Below, piece after piece: positions 19,857 to 31,043 of a stretch of 64,000 nucleotides of DNA. Origin of the DNA: Blautia hansenii DSM 20583 (GTDB lineage: Bacteria > Bacillota > Clostridia > Lachnospirales > Lachnospiraceae); contig NZ_CP022413.2 of the NCBI RefSeq assembly GCF_002222595.2, forward strand, positions 2,317,501-2,381,500, given 5' to 3'. Within the stretch, counting starts at the first letter, position 1. The number at the start of each line of letters is the position of its first letter. The notes beneath the pieces were generated by a model, which worked only from the letters and a program-made list of their open reading frames with translations, was not told the origin of the DNA and made no database searches. Made by a program: the position numbers and the translations under genes.

Positions 19857-20843
19857 CTAATTTTTTCTGGCTGTAACAGAAACCCATTCGCCCTGATATG
19901 TCACTTCCAGCACTTCAAGACCGGCTGCTTTCACTGCTTCCACCACAGTTTCTTCTTTATTGTCAATGATACCTGATGTAATATAAATACCGCCCTTTTT
20001 CATCTGATTTACAATAACCGGTGTCAGAGGCACTAAAACATCTGCCAGAATATTTGCAACAACGATATCGTATTTCTCATATCCCACTTTATCCTGTACT
20101 TCTTTGTCGTCAATAATATTTCCAATCATCATGTCAAAATCCTGCGTTGGGATTTCATTTACTTCTTTATTTTCCTCCACAGCCGGCACTGCACATGGGT
20201 CCAAATCTGTTCCTACTGCATGTTTTGCGCCTAATTTTAATGCTACAATAGACAAAATACCACTGCCTGTCCCAACGTCCAAAAGCTCTGTATCTTCTTT
20301 TACAAATTTCTTTAACTGACGAATACAAAGCTGTGTAGTCTCGTGCATTCCTGTTCCAAAAGCAGTTCCCGGATCAATATGGATAATCATCCTGTCTTTA
20401 TCTTCTTCTTTTACCTCTTCCCATGAAGGAATAATTAAAATATCATCCACATAAAACTGCTTAAAATACTGTTTCCAATTATTAATCCAATCAATATCCT
20501 CTGTCTCATCTATGGCAATGCTGCCTTCGCCAATGTCCATAAAATCACGCAGCCCGTCAAGCTCTGTTTTTACTGCGTTTAAAATTTCTTCTTCTTTGGT
20601 TATTTCACCATTCATAAGCAGTTCGCCGTCTTCTGTTTCTTCTACAAAGAAGCTTAAATAGGCAATTCCGTCATCCTCCTGCATCTGTGGCAAAATATCC
20701 ACAAACATCTGCTCTTTTTCCAACGGTGTAAGAGGTACATTGTCTTCAATCTGTGCACCTTCTAACCCAATATCATAGAGAGTGCTGATAATAATATCCT
20801 CAGCTTCTGTTTTTGTTTTTATTCTGAATTTTTTCCACTTCAT
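19857..20843 (-). CDS. prmA: Ribosomal protein L11 methyltransferase
   Basis: Methylates lysines and the N-terminus of ribosomal protein L11. The 328-aa length is slightly above the usual 300-315 through an extended N-terminal substrate domain. Motifs: PGTAFGTGMHETTQLC, LLDVGTGSGILSIVALKLGA (SAM motif I), VGTDLDPCAV, VVANILADVLVPL. ATG with AAGGAGA upstream. Follows dnaJ as in B. subtilis (yqeT) but has its own promoter after the dnaJ terminator. Confidence 0.95.
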   Translation of the reverse strand: MKWKKFRIKTKTEAEDIIISTLYDIGLEGAQIEDNVPLTPLEKEQMFVDILPQMQEDDGIAYLSFFVEETEDGELLMNGEITKEEEILNAVKTELDGLRDFMDIGEGSIAIDETEDIDWINNWKQYFKQFYVDDILIIPSWEEVKEEDKDRMIIHIDPGTAFGTGMHETTQLCIRQLKKFVKEDTELLDVGTGSGILSIVALKLGAKHAVGTDLDPCAVPAVEENKEVNEIPTQDFDMMIGNIIDDKEVQDKVGYEKYDIVVANILADVLVPLTPVIVNQMKKGGIYITSGIIDNKEETVVEAVKAAGLEVLEVTYQGEWVSVTARKN

Positions 20844-20894
20844 TGATTTAATCTCCTTATTTCATACGTACAGACATAATAAGCGTATTTTATT

Positions 20895-20923
20895 ATTATA
20901 GAGGATAGAAAAAAGAAATGCAA
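20895..20923 (-). promoter_or_regulatory. Probable promoter of prmA-rsmE-desulfurase-thiI
   Basis: TTGCAT (20918-20923), 17-bp spacer, perfect TATAAT (20895-20900) on the minus strand, about 45 bp before prmA. Confidence 0.6.
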
Positions 20924-20931
20924 CTATGAAA

Positions 20932-20976
20932 GAAAAAGAGAGCTGCATTCCCATTCTCATCATGAAATACAACTCC
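20932..20976 (-). terminator. Terminator after dnaJ
   Basis: On the minus strand GGGAGTTGTATTTC pairs, with some G-U pairs, with GGAATGCAGCTCTC, then TTTTTCTTTC follows. It separates the heat-shock operon from the prmA operon. Confidence 0.65.
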
Positions 20977-20985
20977 CTTGTTTCC

Positions 20986-22146
20986 TTAATTTTCAAACAT
21001 ATCTTTTAATTTTTCGCCAAATTTTTTCTTCTTTTCTCCACTTGATGGGCGATTTCCACAAGCCTCATCAAATTTACGAAGAGCTTCTTTTGCTTCTTCG
21101 TTAAGCTTTGTAGGAACTTCCACTACTAAAGTTACATAGTGGTCACCTCTGAGATTTTTGTTTCGAAGAGATGGAACACCTTTACCTTTTAAGCGAACCT
21201 TTGTATCTGTCTGTGTACCTGGTTTTACATCATAAAGAACATCTCCATCCACAGTGCTGATACGTACTTCACCACCGAGTGCAGCCTGTGCGAAAGTAAT
21301 CGGTGCTGTTGAGAATATATTCATATCTTGTCTCTGGAAAATCGGATGGCGTGCTACAACAACTTCCACCATCAAGTCACCTCTTGGTCCGCCATTTACA
21401 CCTGGTTCGCCCTTTTCTCTGATACGAATACTCTGTCCATTATCAATACCGGCAGGTATGGTAACTTTAATTTTCTTCCTACTGGAAGTAAATCCTGTAC
21501 CATGGCACTGTGTACATTTCTCTTTAATTATTTTTCCGCTTCCCTGACAGTCCGGACAAGTCTGTACATTCTGAATCGTACCGAACATAGACTGCTGAGT
21601 ATAAACCACCTGACCAGAGCCATGACATTTCGGACATGTTTCCGGTGATGTTCCCGGCTTTGCACCTGTTCCGTTACAAGTTGTACAAGTATCCTTTAAA
21701 TTCAGTTCAAGCTCTTTCTCACATCCGAAAACAGCCTCTTCAAAAGTAATTCTAACAGACGCTCTAAGATTGGCACCTTTCATTGGACCATTATTCGGTC
21801 TTCTGCGTCCACCGCCGCCGAATAAATCTCCAAAAATATCTCCAAAAATATCTCCCATATCCGCGCCGCCAAATCCACCGAAGCCACCAAATCCGCCTCC
21901 GGCTCCACCGCCGCCCTGTTCAAAGGCAGCATGACCAAACTGATCATATTGTTTTCTCTTTTGAGGGTCACTTAAAATGCCATAAGCCTCTGTTGCCTCT
22001 TTGAATTTTTTCTCGGCTTCTTTATCTCCAGGATTTACATCAGGGTGATATTTTTTGGCAAGCTTACGATATGCACTTTTAATTGCAGAATCATCTGCGC
22101 CCCTGTCTACTCCAAGGACCTCGTAGTAATCTCTTTTATCTGCCAT
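20986..22146 (-). CDS. dnaJ: Chaperone DnaJ
   Basis: Type I J-protein that delivers clients to DnaK and stimulates its ATPase. The 386-aa protein has the J domain ([24 protein letters not shown] in [10 protein letters not shown]), a long Gly/Phe linker with [11 protein letters not shown], four CxxCxGxG zinc repeats ([32 protein letters not shown]) and two client-binding beta domains. Last gene of hrcA-grpE-dnaK-dnaJ. Confidence 0.98.
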   Translation of the reverse strand: MADKRDYYEVLGVDRGADDSAIKSAYRKLAKKYHPDVNPGDKEAEKKFKEATEAYGILSDPQKRKQYDQFGHAAFEQGGGGAGGGFGGFGGFGGADMGDIFGDIFGDLFGGGGRRRPNNGPMKGANLRASVRITFEEAVFGCEKELELNLKDTCTTCNGTGAKPGTSPETCPKCHGSGQVVYTQQSMFGTIQNVQTCPDCQGSGKIIKEKCTQCHGTGFTSSRKKIKVTIPAGIDNGQSIRIREKGEPGVNGGPRGDLMVEVVVARHPIFQRQDMNIFSTAPITFAQAALGGEVRISTVDGDVLYDVKPGTQTDTKVRLKGKGVPSLRNKNLRGDHYVTLVVEVPTKLNEEAKEALRKFDEACGNRPSSGEKKKKFGEKLKDMFEN

Positions 22147-22199
22147 TTGTCTTATCCCTTTCTCTCATCAGCGTATCACAGATATGGAAACACATAAGA

Positions 22200-22225
22200 C
22201 ATGAGGTGCCACAAAACACCCCATG
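22200..22225 (-). repeat. Hairpin between dnaK and dnaJ
   Basis: CATGAGGTG (22200-22208) faces CACCCCATG (22217-22225) with one wobble position and an 8-nt loop in the 108-bp dnaK-dnaJ gap. No T run follows; a processing or partial attenuation site is possible, which would fit less DnaJ than DnaK being made. Confidence 0.5.
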
Positions 22226-22254
22226 CCCATGTTTTACTGCTTTACGCCTACTGA

Positions 22255-24165
<1,911 letters not shown>

Positions 24166-24229
24166 TTACTGGTTATCTTTCATTTATAAGATAAAATCTC
24201 ACAGAATTTCTTCTGCTTGATGAATATCG

Positions 24230-24856
24230 CTAGTTTGCAACCTTCACCATACTGTGTCTTACCACATAATCTTTATACATATATCCCTTCTGGAATTCTT
24301 CAACAATTATATTTTCTTCCACTTCCTCATCTTCCACATGCATCACTGCATTATGAAAATCAGGATTAAATTCCTGCCCTACAGCTTCAATTGCTTTTAC
24401 TCCTATTTCATCAAAAGCTGTCATCAACTGTTTATAAATCTGAGCCATACCTGTAGCCACAGGATTTTCTTTTTCATCTTCCGGTATCATTGCCAGACCT
24501 CTTTCAAAGTTATCAACCACCGGAAGAATTTTCTCTACAATCTCTCTTGCTCCGATTTGATACATAGAAGCTTTTTCCTTTTCTGTGCGTTTTCGGAAGT
24601 TATCAAATTCTGCCATCTGGCGTTTTACCATGTCTGTCAATTCTTCTATTTTTTCATCTTTTTTATCTTTTTTCTTTTTTCCAAACAGTCCCTTTTTTTC
24701 TGCTGTTTTTTCTTCTACAGTTTCTTCTGTTTCCTCTGTTTCAGAAACTGTTTCCTCTGCCAATTTTACATCATCTTCTTCTAAAATTTCTTCTGTTTCA
24801 TTTTGAGTCATATCATCTTCTTCTATTGTGTTATACTCTTTTTTTTCTTCTGACAC
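24230..24856 (-). CDS. grpE: Nucleotide exchange factor GrpE
   Basis: GrpE dimers release ADP from DnaK. The 208-aa protein starts with a long acidic, low-complexity stretch rich in Glu and Thr (1-60), a Lys-rich GLFGKKKKDKKDEK patch, the coiled coil (EFDNFRKRTEKE) and the beta-wing domain (FDEIGVKAIEAVGQEFNPDFHNAVMHVEDEE). The start codon is GTG at 24856 after an AGGTGG site. Confidence 0.96.
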   Translation of the reverse strand: MSEEKKEYNTIEEDDMTQNETEEILEEDDVKLAEETVSETEETEETVEEKTAEKKGLFGKKKKDKKDEKIEELTDMVKRQMAEFDNFRKRTEKEKASMYQIGAREIVEKILPVVDNFERGLAMIPEDEKENPVATGMAQIYKQLMTAFDEIGVKAIEAVGQEFNPDFHNAVMHVEDEEVEENIIVEEFQKGYMYKDYVVRHSMVKVAN

Positions 24857-24874
24857 GAATTTCTTACCACCTTT

Positions 24875-25927
24875 CTATGACTTCTTAAATATATGGTCTA
24901 ACTGATTTTTTAAAGTTTTCAGATTATCTACTACATTTTCGTAATCCATTCGCTTAGGTCCTATAATTCCGATAGTTCCCTGCATACCACCACCTAAATC
25001 ATAAGTAGCTGTTACAACACTGCAGTCTTTCATAGTTTGAACAGGAGTTTCATCTCCGATGTAGATTTGAATTCCTGTATTCTCTTTACCATTATCCGCT
25101 TCCATAGTTTCCTTAGCAAACTCTGCTAAAGCCTGCTTTTCTTCAAAAGTGGAAATCAATTCACTGGCTTTTGCCCTATCTGCTAACTCTGGATATTTGA
25201 AAATATTTGTAGCACCGCTGGTATAAATCTCCATTTCTTCTTCGTCCGGTGCAATAGCCTTAGCAACTGCATCAATAACACTTCCGACTACAGCACTGTG
25301 TATGCCGGCCTGTTCTTTTAAGCGGGAAATTATTGCCAGATTTATTTCTTCAATAGATAAACCATTTAGCTGTGTATTCAGCAACAGATTTAATTTTAAA
25401 ATAGTTTCTTCATCCATTGCTTCCTGAAGGTTAATAATATGATTTTTCACAATATTTCCTTCTACTACCACAACTGCCAACAGTTGTTTCTCACTGACTT
25501 TTGAAAGCTGGATAAATTTTACTTTATTTCTGTGATAGGCAGGTCCTGTAATCATAGTAGCATAGTTTGTATTCGAAGCGAGAACTCTTGCTACTTGTTT
25601 TAAAACCTTTTCCATCTTATCCGTCTTTTCAATCATCAGTTCCTTAATTTCTGCCACTTCCTGTTCTTTTTCTTTCATCAGTTCATCTACATAAAGACGA
25701 TAACCTAAATCAGAAGGAATACGACCGGCAGAAGTATACGGCTGGACTATATATCCTAATTCCTCTAAGTCTGACATCTCATTTCGGATTGTTGCGGAGC
25801 TAAGATTTAAATCTGTGTATTTAGAAATAGTCCTTGATCCAACCGGCTCACCAGTCTCCAAATATGTCTGAATAATGGCTTTTAGAATTTTTCGTTTTCT
25901 TTCATCCAACTCAGTCACCAATTCCAT
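24875..25927 (-). CDS. hrcA: Heat-inducible repressor HrcA
   Basis: Represses groESL and the dnaK operon by binding CIRCE, and depends on GroEL to stay folded, giving feedback. The 350-aa protein has the N-terminal winged HTH (ERKRKILKAIIQTYLETGEPVGSRTIS, LSSATIRNEMSDLEELGYI, PYTSAGRIPSDLGYRLYVD) and a C-terminal GAF-like dimer domain ending in GTIGIIGPKRMDYENVV. Both of its likely operators are in this window. AAGGAG precedes the ATG. Confidence 0.98.
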   Translation of the reverse strand: MELVTELDERKRKILKAIIQTYLETGEPVGSRTISKYTDLNLSSATIRNEMSDLEELGYIVQPYTSAGRIPSDLGYRLYVDELMKEKEQEVAEIKELMIEKTDKMEKVLKQVARVLASNTNYATMITGPAYHRNKVKFIQLSKVSEKQLLAVVVVEGNIVKNHIINLQEAMDEETILKLNLLLNTQLNGLSIEEINLAIISRLKEQAGIHSAVVGSVIDAVAKAIAPDEEEMEIYTSGATNIFKYPELADRAKASELISTFEEKQALAEFAKETMEADNGKENTGIQIYIGDETPVQTMKDCSVVTATYDLGGGMQGTIGIIGPKRMDYENVVDNLKTLKNQLDHIFKKS

Positions 25928-25951
25928 ATCCTGCTCCTTTCTTTTTTATTG

Positions 25952-25978
25952 TTAGCACTCGTTGTGGTGGAGTGCTAA
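25952..25978. promoter_or_regulatory. CIRCE operator of the hrcA-grpE-dnaK-dnaJ operon
   Basis: Perfect TTAGCACTC-N9-GAGTGCTAA, 24 bp upstream of hrcA and just downstream of its promoter. Confidence 0.97.
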
Positions 25979-25991
25979 CATCTATGTTCTT

Positions 25992-26020
25992 AAGATAGCA
26001 CCAGTCGTTTTATTTGTCAA
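25992..26020 (-). promoter_or_regulatory. Promoter of the hrcA operon
   Basis: Consensus TTGACA (26015-26020), 17-bp spacer, TATCTT (25992-25997) on the minus strand, directly upstream of the CIRCE. Confidence 0.75.
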
Positions 26021-26059
26021 GAGCTTTATAATTATTTTAGAATTTTATATAACACCAAG

Positions 26060-26105
26060 ATTAAAAAATCTTTCTCTCCAAAATATCATTGAAAAGAAAG
26101 ATTTT
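26060..26105 (-). terminator. Terminator after uvrB
   Basis: A 10-bp stem AAATCTTTCT/AGAAAGATTT (26066-26075 with 26095-26104), then a T run on the minus strand. Confidence 0.75.
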
Positions 26106-26115
26106 TCTTATTATT

Positions 26116-28104
26116 TTACTCATCTAGTTCTTCCAGACTCTTTTTTAATTCTAACATCTTATCACGCAAGGAAGCTGCCATTTCAAAATTCAAATCTGCG
26201 GCTGCCGCCTGCATTTGCTTTTGAACTTTTTTAATCAGATTTTCAAGTTCTTTTCTGCTCATGCTTTCCGGATCTTTTTCCAGTTTTTCTTCTGTTTCTG
26301 CCACTGCTTTGGAAATACTGATTAAATCTCTAACAGCTTTTTTAATTGTCTTTGGAGTAATTCCATGCTCTTCATTATATTTCTGCTGCAGTGCTCTCCT
26401 CCTCATAGTTTCATCTATGGCAATTCTCATAGAATCTGTTATGACATCAGCATACATAATAACTCTACCATCCGCATTTCGGGCAGCACGCCCTATGGTC
26501 TGAATAAGAGATACTTCTGAGCGCAAAAAGCCTTCTTTATCCGCATCTAAAATGGCAACTAAGGTAATTTCCGGAATATCAAGTCCTTCTCTTAATAGGT
26601 TAATTCCTACCAACACATCAAAAACATCTAAACGCATATCCCTGATAATCTGTGTTCGTTCCAAGGTATCAATATCTGAATGAAGATACCTAACACGTAT
26701 ACCCAGTTCTTTCATATATTCTGTCAAATCCTCTGCCATACGTTTCGTAAGTGTCGTAATAAGAATTTTATTTTTCTTCTTAATTTCTTTATTAACTTCT
26801 GAAATTAAATCATCAATCTGACCTTCCACAGGACGCACTTCTACTTCTGGATCTAAGAGTCCTGTAGGACGAATAATCTGTTCTGCCCGCAAAAGTTCAT
26901 GATTTTCTTCATATTCTCCAGGTGTAGCAGACACAAATAAAATCTGGTCAATTTTATCTTCAAATTCTTCAAAATTTAAAGGGCGGTTATCCTTTGCGGA
27001 AGGAAGTCGAAATCCATAATCAACTAAAGTTTGTTTTCTGGACTGATCTCCCGCATACATCCCTCTTATTTGTGGAATGGTTTTATGAGATTCATCTATA
27101 ATAATAAGGAAATCATCTCCGAAATAATCAATTAGCGTATATGGAGGCTGTCCTGGCTTTAATCCAGATAAATGTCTGGAATAATTTTCTACTCCCGAAC
27201 AAAAACCTGTTTCCTTGAGCATTTCGATATCAAAGTTTGTTCTCTCTGAAATTCGCTGTGCCTCCAAAAGCTTATCTTCACCCTTAAAATAATCCACACG
27301 CTCTTTTAATTCTTCTTCTATTGCAACGGCAGCTTTCCGTATTTTTTCAATCGGCACTACATAATGAGATGCAGGAAAAATAGCAATATGATTTAATGCA
27401 CTTTTAATTTCTCCTGTCAAAATATCAACTTCTGTAATACGATCAATTTCATCTCCAAAAAACTCCACTCGTACTGCTGTTTCTGAATAATCTGCCGGAA
27501 AGATTTCTAAAACATCTCCTCTAACCCGGAAAGTTCCTCGATGAAAATCCATTTCATTGCGATCGTATTGAATATCTATCAACTCTCGAATAACTTCATC
27601 CCTATCCTTTTCCATTCCGGGACGTAGGGAAATAATCATGTTTTGATAATCGTCAGGACTCCCAATTCCATATATGCAGGACACACTGGAAACAATAATT
27701 ACGTCTTTTCGTTCACTAAGAGAAGATGTAGCTGAAAGACGAAGCTTGTCTATCTCATCGTTGACAGATGAATCCTTTGCAATATAGGTGTCAGAGGACG
27801 GAACATAGGCTTCCGGTTGGTAATAGTCGTAGTAGGAGACAAAATATTCTACTGCGTTATCGGGAAACATCTCCTTGAACTCTCCATATAACTGAGCCGC
27901 TAACGTCTTATTATGAGCGATGACAAGTGTCGGCTTCTGTAATTGCTGAATCACATTTGCCATCGTAAAAGTTTTTCCAGAACCCGTAACCCCTAGTAAA
28001 GTCTGGCATTGATTACCTTCCTTGAACCCTTTCACAAGCTCTGCAATTGCCTGTGGCTGGTCTCCGGTCGGCTTATATGGGGCTTTTAATTTGAACTCAT
28101 TCAT
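26116..28104 (-). CDS. uvrB: Excinuclease ABC subunit UvrB
   Basis: Damage-verification subunit of nucleotide excision repair. About 662 aa with Walker [14 protein letters not shown], the beta-hairpin region [29 protein letters not shown], Walker [11 protein letters not shown], the helicase motifs [25 protein letters not shown] and QTIGRAARN, and a C-terminal UVR motif ([31 protein letters not shown]). Two in-frame ATGs exist. The one at 28119 is inside the ribosome site itself (ATGGAGGG), so the ATG at 28104, 7 nt past GGAGGG, is chosen. A long structured leader precedes it; uvrA is not adjacent. Confidence 0.97.
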   Translation of the reverse strand: MNEFKLKAPYKPTGDQPQAIAELVKGFKEGNQCQTLLGVTGSGKTFTMANVIQQLQKPTLVIAHNKTLAAQLYGEFKEMFPDNAVEYFVSYYDYYQPEAYVPSSDTYIAKDSSVNDEIDKLRLSATSSLSERKDVIIVSSVSCIYGIGSPDDYQNMIISLRPGMEKDRDEVIRELIDIQYDRNEMDFHRGTFRVRGDVLEIFPADYSETAVRVEFFGDEIDRITEVDILTGEIKSALNHIAIFPASHYVVPIEKIRKAAVAIEEELKERVDYFKGEDKLLEAQRISERTNFDIEMLKETGFCSGVENYSRHLSGLKPGQPPYTLIDYFGDDFLIIIDESHKTIPQIRGMYAGDQSRKQTLVDYGFRLPSAKDNRPLNFEEFEDKIDQILFVSATPGEYEENHELLRAEQIIRPTGLLDPEVEVRPVEGQIDDLISEVNKEIKKKNKILITTLTKRMAEDLTEYMKELGIRVRYLHSDIDTLERTQIIRDMRLDVFDVLVGINLLREGLDIPEITLVAILDADKEGFLRSEVSLIQTIGRAARNADGRVIMYADVITDSMRIAIDETMRRRALQQKYNEEHGITPKTIKKAVRDLISISKAVAETEEKLEKDPESMSRKELENLIKKVQKQMQAAAADLNFEMAASLRDKMLELKKSLEELDE

Positions 28105-28118
28105 GGTAAATCCCTCCA

Positions 28119-28236
28119 TTTGTGACTTTTACTATGATCATTATCAGCCAAAAATTCGTATCCAGATTCATAACGAAAAGCTTATTTTATGATGAATAGA
28201 TGTGTTTCTCACCTCGTTACGAATAAAAGTCACAAA
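28119..28236. repeat. 118-bp inverted-repeat element in the uvrB leader
   Basis: Perfect 13-bp arms TTTGTGACTTTTA (28119-28131) and TAAAAGTCACAAA (28224-28236) flank an inner pair ATTCGTA (28154-28160)/TACGAAT (28218-28224). In RNA form it would be a long hairpin ending directly at the uvrB ribosome site. Size and shape also suit a MITE-like miniature element. Confidence 0.7.
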
Positions 28237-28332
28237 ACTGATTTTTGCGGATAAAACAGCACTCGGAAATACCTGATGATACCAGGCTCCGATTCTGTCA
28301 TATTTTTACTGTTTGTTCTTGTAACAGTCCCT

Positions 28333-28341
28333 ATTATATCA
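28333..28341 (-). promoter_or_regulatory. Extended -10 promoter of uvrB
   Basis: TGATATAAT (extended -10, TGn plus consensus TATAAT) on the minus strand with no good -35; it predicts a leader of about 220 nt before uvrB. The rest of 28237-28438 has no gene. No convincing LexA box was seen. Confidence 0.55.
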
Positions 28342-28377
28342 GACATTTTTTTGAAAGTATATAGATGAAGGCAAGAA

Positions 28378-28415
28378 AAAAGTACAAATGTTCGATTCTT
28401 ATTTGTACTTTTCTC
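28378..28415. terminator. Bidirectional terminator
   Basis: AAAGTACAAAT and ATTTGTACTTT arms with an 11-nt loop; A-rich before and T-rich after on both strands. It would end the truncated minus-strand gene at 28439. Confidence 0.7.
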
Positions 28416-28438
28416 TCTTACTACTATTCTATTTTTTA

Positions 28439-28566
28439 TCATGCTGCGTTGAAATATTCCTCCAGGATTAAGTCTATTTCAATCACTTCTGAATAATCAT
28501 AATACTGATCTTTCCGCTCTTTTGGAATAACTTCTTCAATAAATGGTTCCAATACATCCAGACAGC
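28439..28566 (-). pseudogene. C-terminal fragment of an unidentified gene
   Basis: On the minus strand an open frame of about 42 codons without a start reads LDVLEPFIEEVIPKERKD, then QYYDYSEVIEIDLI and EEYFNAA before a TGA at 28439-28441. It has a terminator just behind it, as a real gene end would. It is cut off at about 28560 exactly where the plus-strand transposase fragment begins. I do not recognise the family. Confidence 0.5.
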
Positions 28567-28945
28567 ACAACAGTTCCTGCGTGAATACGGCAATGATTTT
28601 AAATTTAACATTACCCAAGTAATTGGACTTACCAACGAAGATGAAGTATCAAAAGAATTCAGACCTTACAAGCAGATGATTGAAAGATTAAATCGTACTT
28701 ACAAGACTTCTTATAGACCAACAAATGGTTTTGATAACATTGACGGTGCCAACTATGAACTTGCGCTCTGGGTCACTTATTATAACTTTTTGAGACCACA
28801 TAAACACAATAACTATAAAGTCCTTAATGATATTGAAATGCTTCATGGTGCAAACAATATACCCGGTAAATGGCAGCTTCTCATCTTCCTTAGGCAACAA
28901 ACCATCTTGAACTTACAGAACGGCGAAGCCGCTAATTGTTCTTAG
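28560..28945 (+). pseudogene. DDE transposase, C-terminal remnant
   Basis: About 125 codons of a DDE/integrase-core transposase: QQFLREYGNDFKFNITQVIG, RPYKQMIERLNRTYKTSYRP, ELALWVTYYNFLRPHKHNNY, and the end NIPGKWQLLIFLRQQTI. The Glu in QMIERLNRT is likely the third DDE residue; the N-terminal part with both Asp residues is gone. The frame is open but lacks its start, having been truncated at the junction with the minus-strand fragment. Stop TAG at 28943-28945. No full insertion-sequence ends were identified. Confidence 0.8.
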
Positions 28946-28990
28946 ATTCTGAACCTGAAGGAGCGTTACCAGCCACCGCAAAGCGGTATA

Positions 28991-29112
28991 CCCTTGACAG
29001 ATAATCAAAAAGAACTGCTACACTGTTGTCAGCGACGGAGAAAATCTAACTGTTTTTGAGTTCTTCGCCGTTGGTAATTGCCTGACAGCAGTTCTTTTTG
29101 TGCTGTCAAGGG
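28991..29112. repeat. Imperfect 122-bp palindrome beside the transposase remnant
   Basis: CCCTTGACAG (28991-29000) pairs with CTGTCAAGGG (29103-29112), and AAAAAGAACTGCT (29007-29019) with AGCAGTTCTTTTT (29087-29099). The arms together cover about 28 bp each with a short mismatch. The structure ends 38 bp before the stop of the NagD-like gene on the minus strand and could act as its terminator, or be an insertion-sequence end. Confidence 0.7.
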
Positions 29113-29150
29113 TGGCGGACGATTTCCACAGCCTTAAATATTTGCAGTTT

Positions 29151-29972
29151 TCAAGGTTCTTTTGAGCCTTTTGCTTTTGCCATACTGGCGATATCTCCCA
29201 CTCCATTCAATACCATTGTCGGAAGATAAGCATAAGTTTTGAGTGTATCCTTTGTTGAACATCCAGAGAGAACCAATACAGTAGACATACCACTTTCCAT
29301 TCCTGAAATCACATCTGTATCCATACGATCCCCAACCATTACAACTTCTGCTGAATGACATCCAAGCATATTCAATCCTGTTCTCATCATCAGTGGATTC
29401 GGTTTCCCACAGAAATATGCCTGTGTACCTGTTGCCATTTCAATTGGGGCAATCAATGCACGACAGGCAGGAGCGATTCCGTTCTCGATTGGTCCGGAAA
29501 CATCCGAGTTTGCTCCAATCAACTTAGCTCCCTTCAGAACTAAATTCGTTGCTTTCGTTAAGGTATCCAATGAATAGGATCGTCCCTCTCCCACAACAAC
29601 ATAATCCGGATTTACATCATTCATTGTAATGCCAACATCATAAAGTGCATTTAAGAGACCTGCTTCTCCTATCACAAATGCTGAACAGCCTGCCGCCTGT
29701 TCCTTTAAAAAAGCGGCTGTTGCCAATGCGCTGGTGTAAAAATGTTCTTCTGGCACATCAAGTCCCATCCTTGCCAGTTTCTGATTTAATTCCCGTGGTG
29801 TATATCCACTATTATTTGTCAAAAATAAATATTCTTTCTTTTCATCATGCAACCACTGGATGAATTCTGGAACACCTGGCAATATCTGATTGCCATGATA
29901 AATCACACCATCCATATCACAGATGAATCCTTTTTTTTCATTAAAATCGATTATGGATTTTCTCATGTTCAT
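29151..29972 (-). CDS. HAD-IIA (NagD-like) phosphatase
   Basis: A 273-aa HAD-superfamily sugar/nucleotide phosphatase. Motif I is CDMDGVIYHGN (nucleophile and acid Asp), motif II LTNNSG, the C2 cap lies between them, and motif IV is MVGDRMDTDVISGMESG. The family includes NagD and 4-nitrophenylphosphatase-like enzymes; the physiological substrate cannot be read from sequence. The start ATG at 29972 follows AGGGCGC; a second ATG lies two codons in. It is downstream of an AraC regulator on the same strand, with an extended -10 box (TGATATAAT, about 30059-30067) in the gap. Confidence 0.9.
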   Translation of the reverse strand: MNMRKSIIDFNEKKGFICDMDGVIYHGNQILPGVPEFIQWLHDEKKEYLFLTNNSGYTPRELNQKLARMGLDVPEEHFYTSALATAAFLKEQAAGCSAFVIGEAGLLNALYDVGITMNDVNPDYVVVGEGRSYSLDTLTKATNLVLKGAKLIGANSDVSGPIENGIAPACRALIAPIEMATGTQAYFCGKPNPLMMRTGLNMLGCHSAEVVMVGDRMDTDVISGMESGMSTVLVLSGCSTKDTLKTYAYLPTMVLNGVGDIASMAKAKGSKEP

Positions 29973-30133
29973 ATGCGCCCTGCCTTTCTTGTTTCTTTAG
30001 AATACACCTTACTCTTTTCATAATAGAATAAAACTCTTTTTTCTACAAATATTTTTATATTATATCATCCACACATGAAATCAAATACATAGCACTGTAA
30101 AATCAAAGTAAATATTTCGATCAACAGAACCTT

Positions 30134-30934
30134 TTATGACAACATCTCTTTCACACAAGTACTTCGATAATCACTTGGTGATATTTTATATCTTTCTTTA
30201 AATACTCGGTTAAACGTTCTCTGACTTTCAAATCCACTATCCAGACAAATATTTGTAATAGAATCACTCGTATTTTCCAAACGATGGCATGCATAGTTCA
30301 GCCTTGCATCGTTAAGATATTGATTAAAGTTTCTATGGAATGTCTTGGAAAAGAGTCTGGATAAAACATATTTGCTCACGCCCAGATCTTTTGCCATCTC
30401 TTCCAACGAAAATTTCTTCTTGAAATTTGCTGATATATAGGAAACTGTCTGGTAAATAAGATCGTTGCTCCCCACACTGCTCTTTTCTACCAAATTTAAT
30501 TTTCCTATGCAGCGTGCCAACACAATTTGAAGATATGCCTGTGCAACAGTAATATCCGACTGTTCTGTCTCTAAAATTGCATTTATAACCCTATATACCT
30601 CCGGTTCAACCTTTTCCGCTTTGATGATTGGGTATTCAGGAGCCATGGATTGCATGATATCTGCAAATTTGGCTATCGTAAATGGCGATGCAATCAGATA
30701 AGTCGCTTTATTTACACCGGGTGTCAGTACCTGGTAGTGATGAATAACATCTGGAAATACAAAGCCTATATCTCCTTTTTCCATATGGTATAGTTCCTGT
30801 CCGACACCAAGTTCTAATGATCCACTTGTTACACAAACGATCTCCAGTGCATTATGAAGATGTGGTTCAATATGTTTTGACTTCCTATTTATTGCTATAA
30901 TCTCCTCTTTTGTGTCAACATATTTTAACTGCAT
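30134..30934 (-). CDS. AraC family transcriptional regulator
   Basis: A 266-aa regulator with an N-terminal cupin (HIEPHLHNALEIVCVTSGSLELGVG, MEKGDIGFVFPDVIHHY) and two C-terminal HTH motifs (FSLEEMAKDLGVSKYVLSRLFS; SITNICLDSGFESQRTFNRVFKERYKISPSDYR). The frame extends to 31051, but that would overlap the divergent small gene; the ATG at 30934 follows AAGGGGAG at 8 nt and gives a normal cupin start. The likely ligand is a sugar or glycoside, judged by the adjacent NagD-like, GPH symporter and LacZ genes. Confidence 0.9.
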   Translation of the reverse strand: MQLKYVDTKEEIIAINRKSKHIEPHLHNALEIVCVTSGSLELGVGQELYHMEKGDIGFVFPDVIHHYQVLTPGVNKATYLIASPFTIAKFADIMQSMAPEYPIIKAEKVEPEVYRVINAILETEQSDITVAQAYLQIVLARCIGKLNLVEKSSVGSNDLIYQTVSYISANFKKKFSLEEMAKDLGVSKYVLSRLFSKTFHRNFNQYLNDARLNYACHRLENTSDSITNICLDSGFESQRTFNRVFKERYKISPSDYRSTCVKEMLS

Positions 30935-31005
30935 GAAATACTCCCCTTTGCAACATTTGTCTATATCTTCTTTCGATTTGGCAAGCAATCCTTTTACACC
31001 TATCT

Positions 31006-31011
31006 TATAAT
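31006..31011 (+). promoter_or_regulatory. -10 box of the small peptide gene
   Basis: Consensus TATAAT, 33 bp before a 25-codon reading frame on the plus strand. A clear -35 at 17 bp was not found. Confidence 0.4.
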
Positions 31012-31043
31012 CAACTTGTAAATAAGGAAAGGAGGAATTGCAA

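Noticed and set aside
24254..24806. Plus-strand frames of 176 and 73 codons opposite grpE
   Set aside because: They are Phe/Ser-rich mirror frames of a Glu/Lys-rich gene without ribosome sites.
28120..28341. LexA/SOS box in the uvrB promoter region
   Set aside because: I looked for GAAC-type half-sites in inverted pairs and found no convincing one.
28230..28442. 70-codon minus-strand frame upstream of uvrB
   Set aside because: It has no ribosome site, runs through the bidirectional terminator and the uvrB promoter, and has low-complexity, non-protein-like composition.
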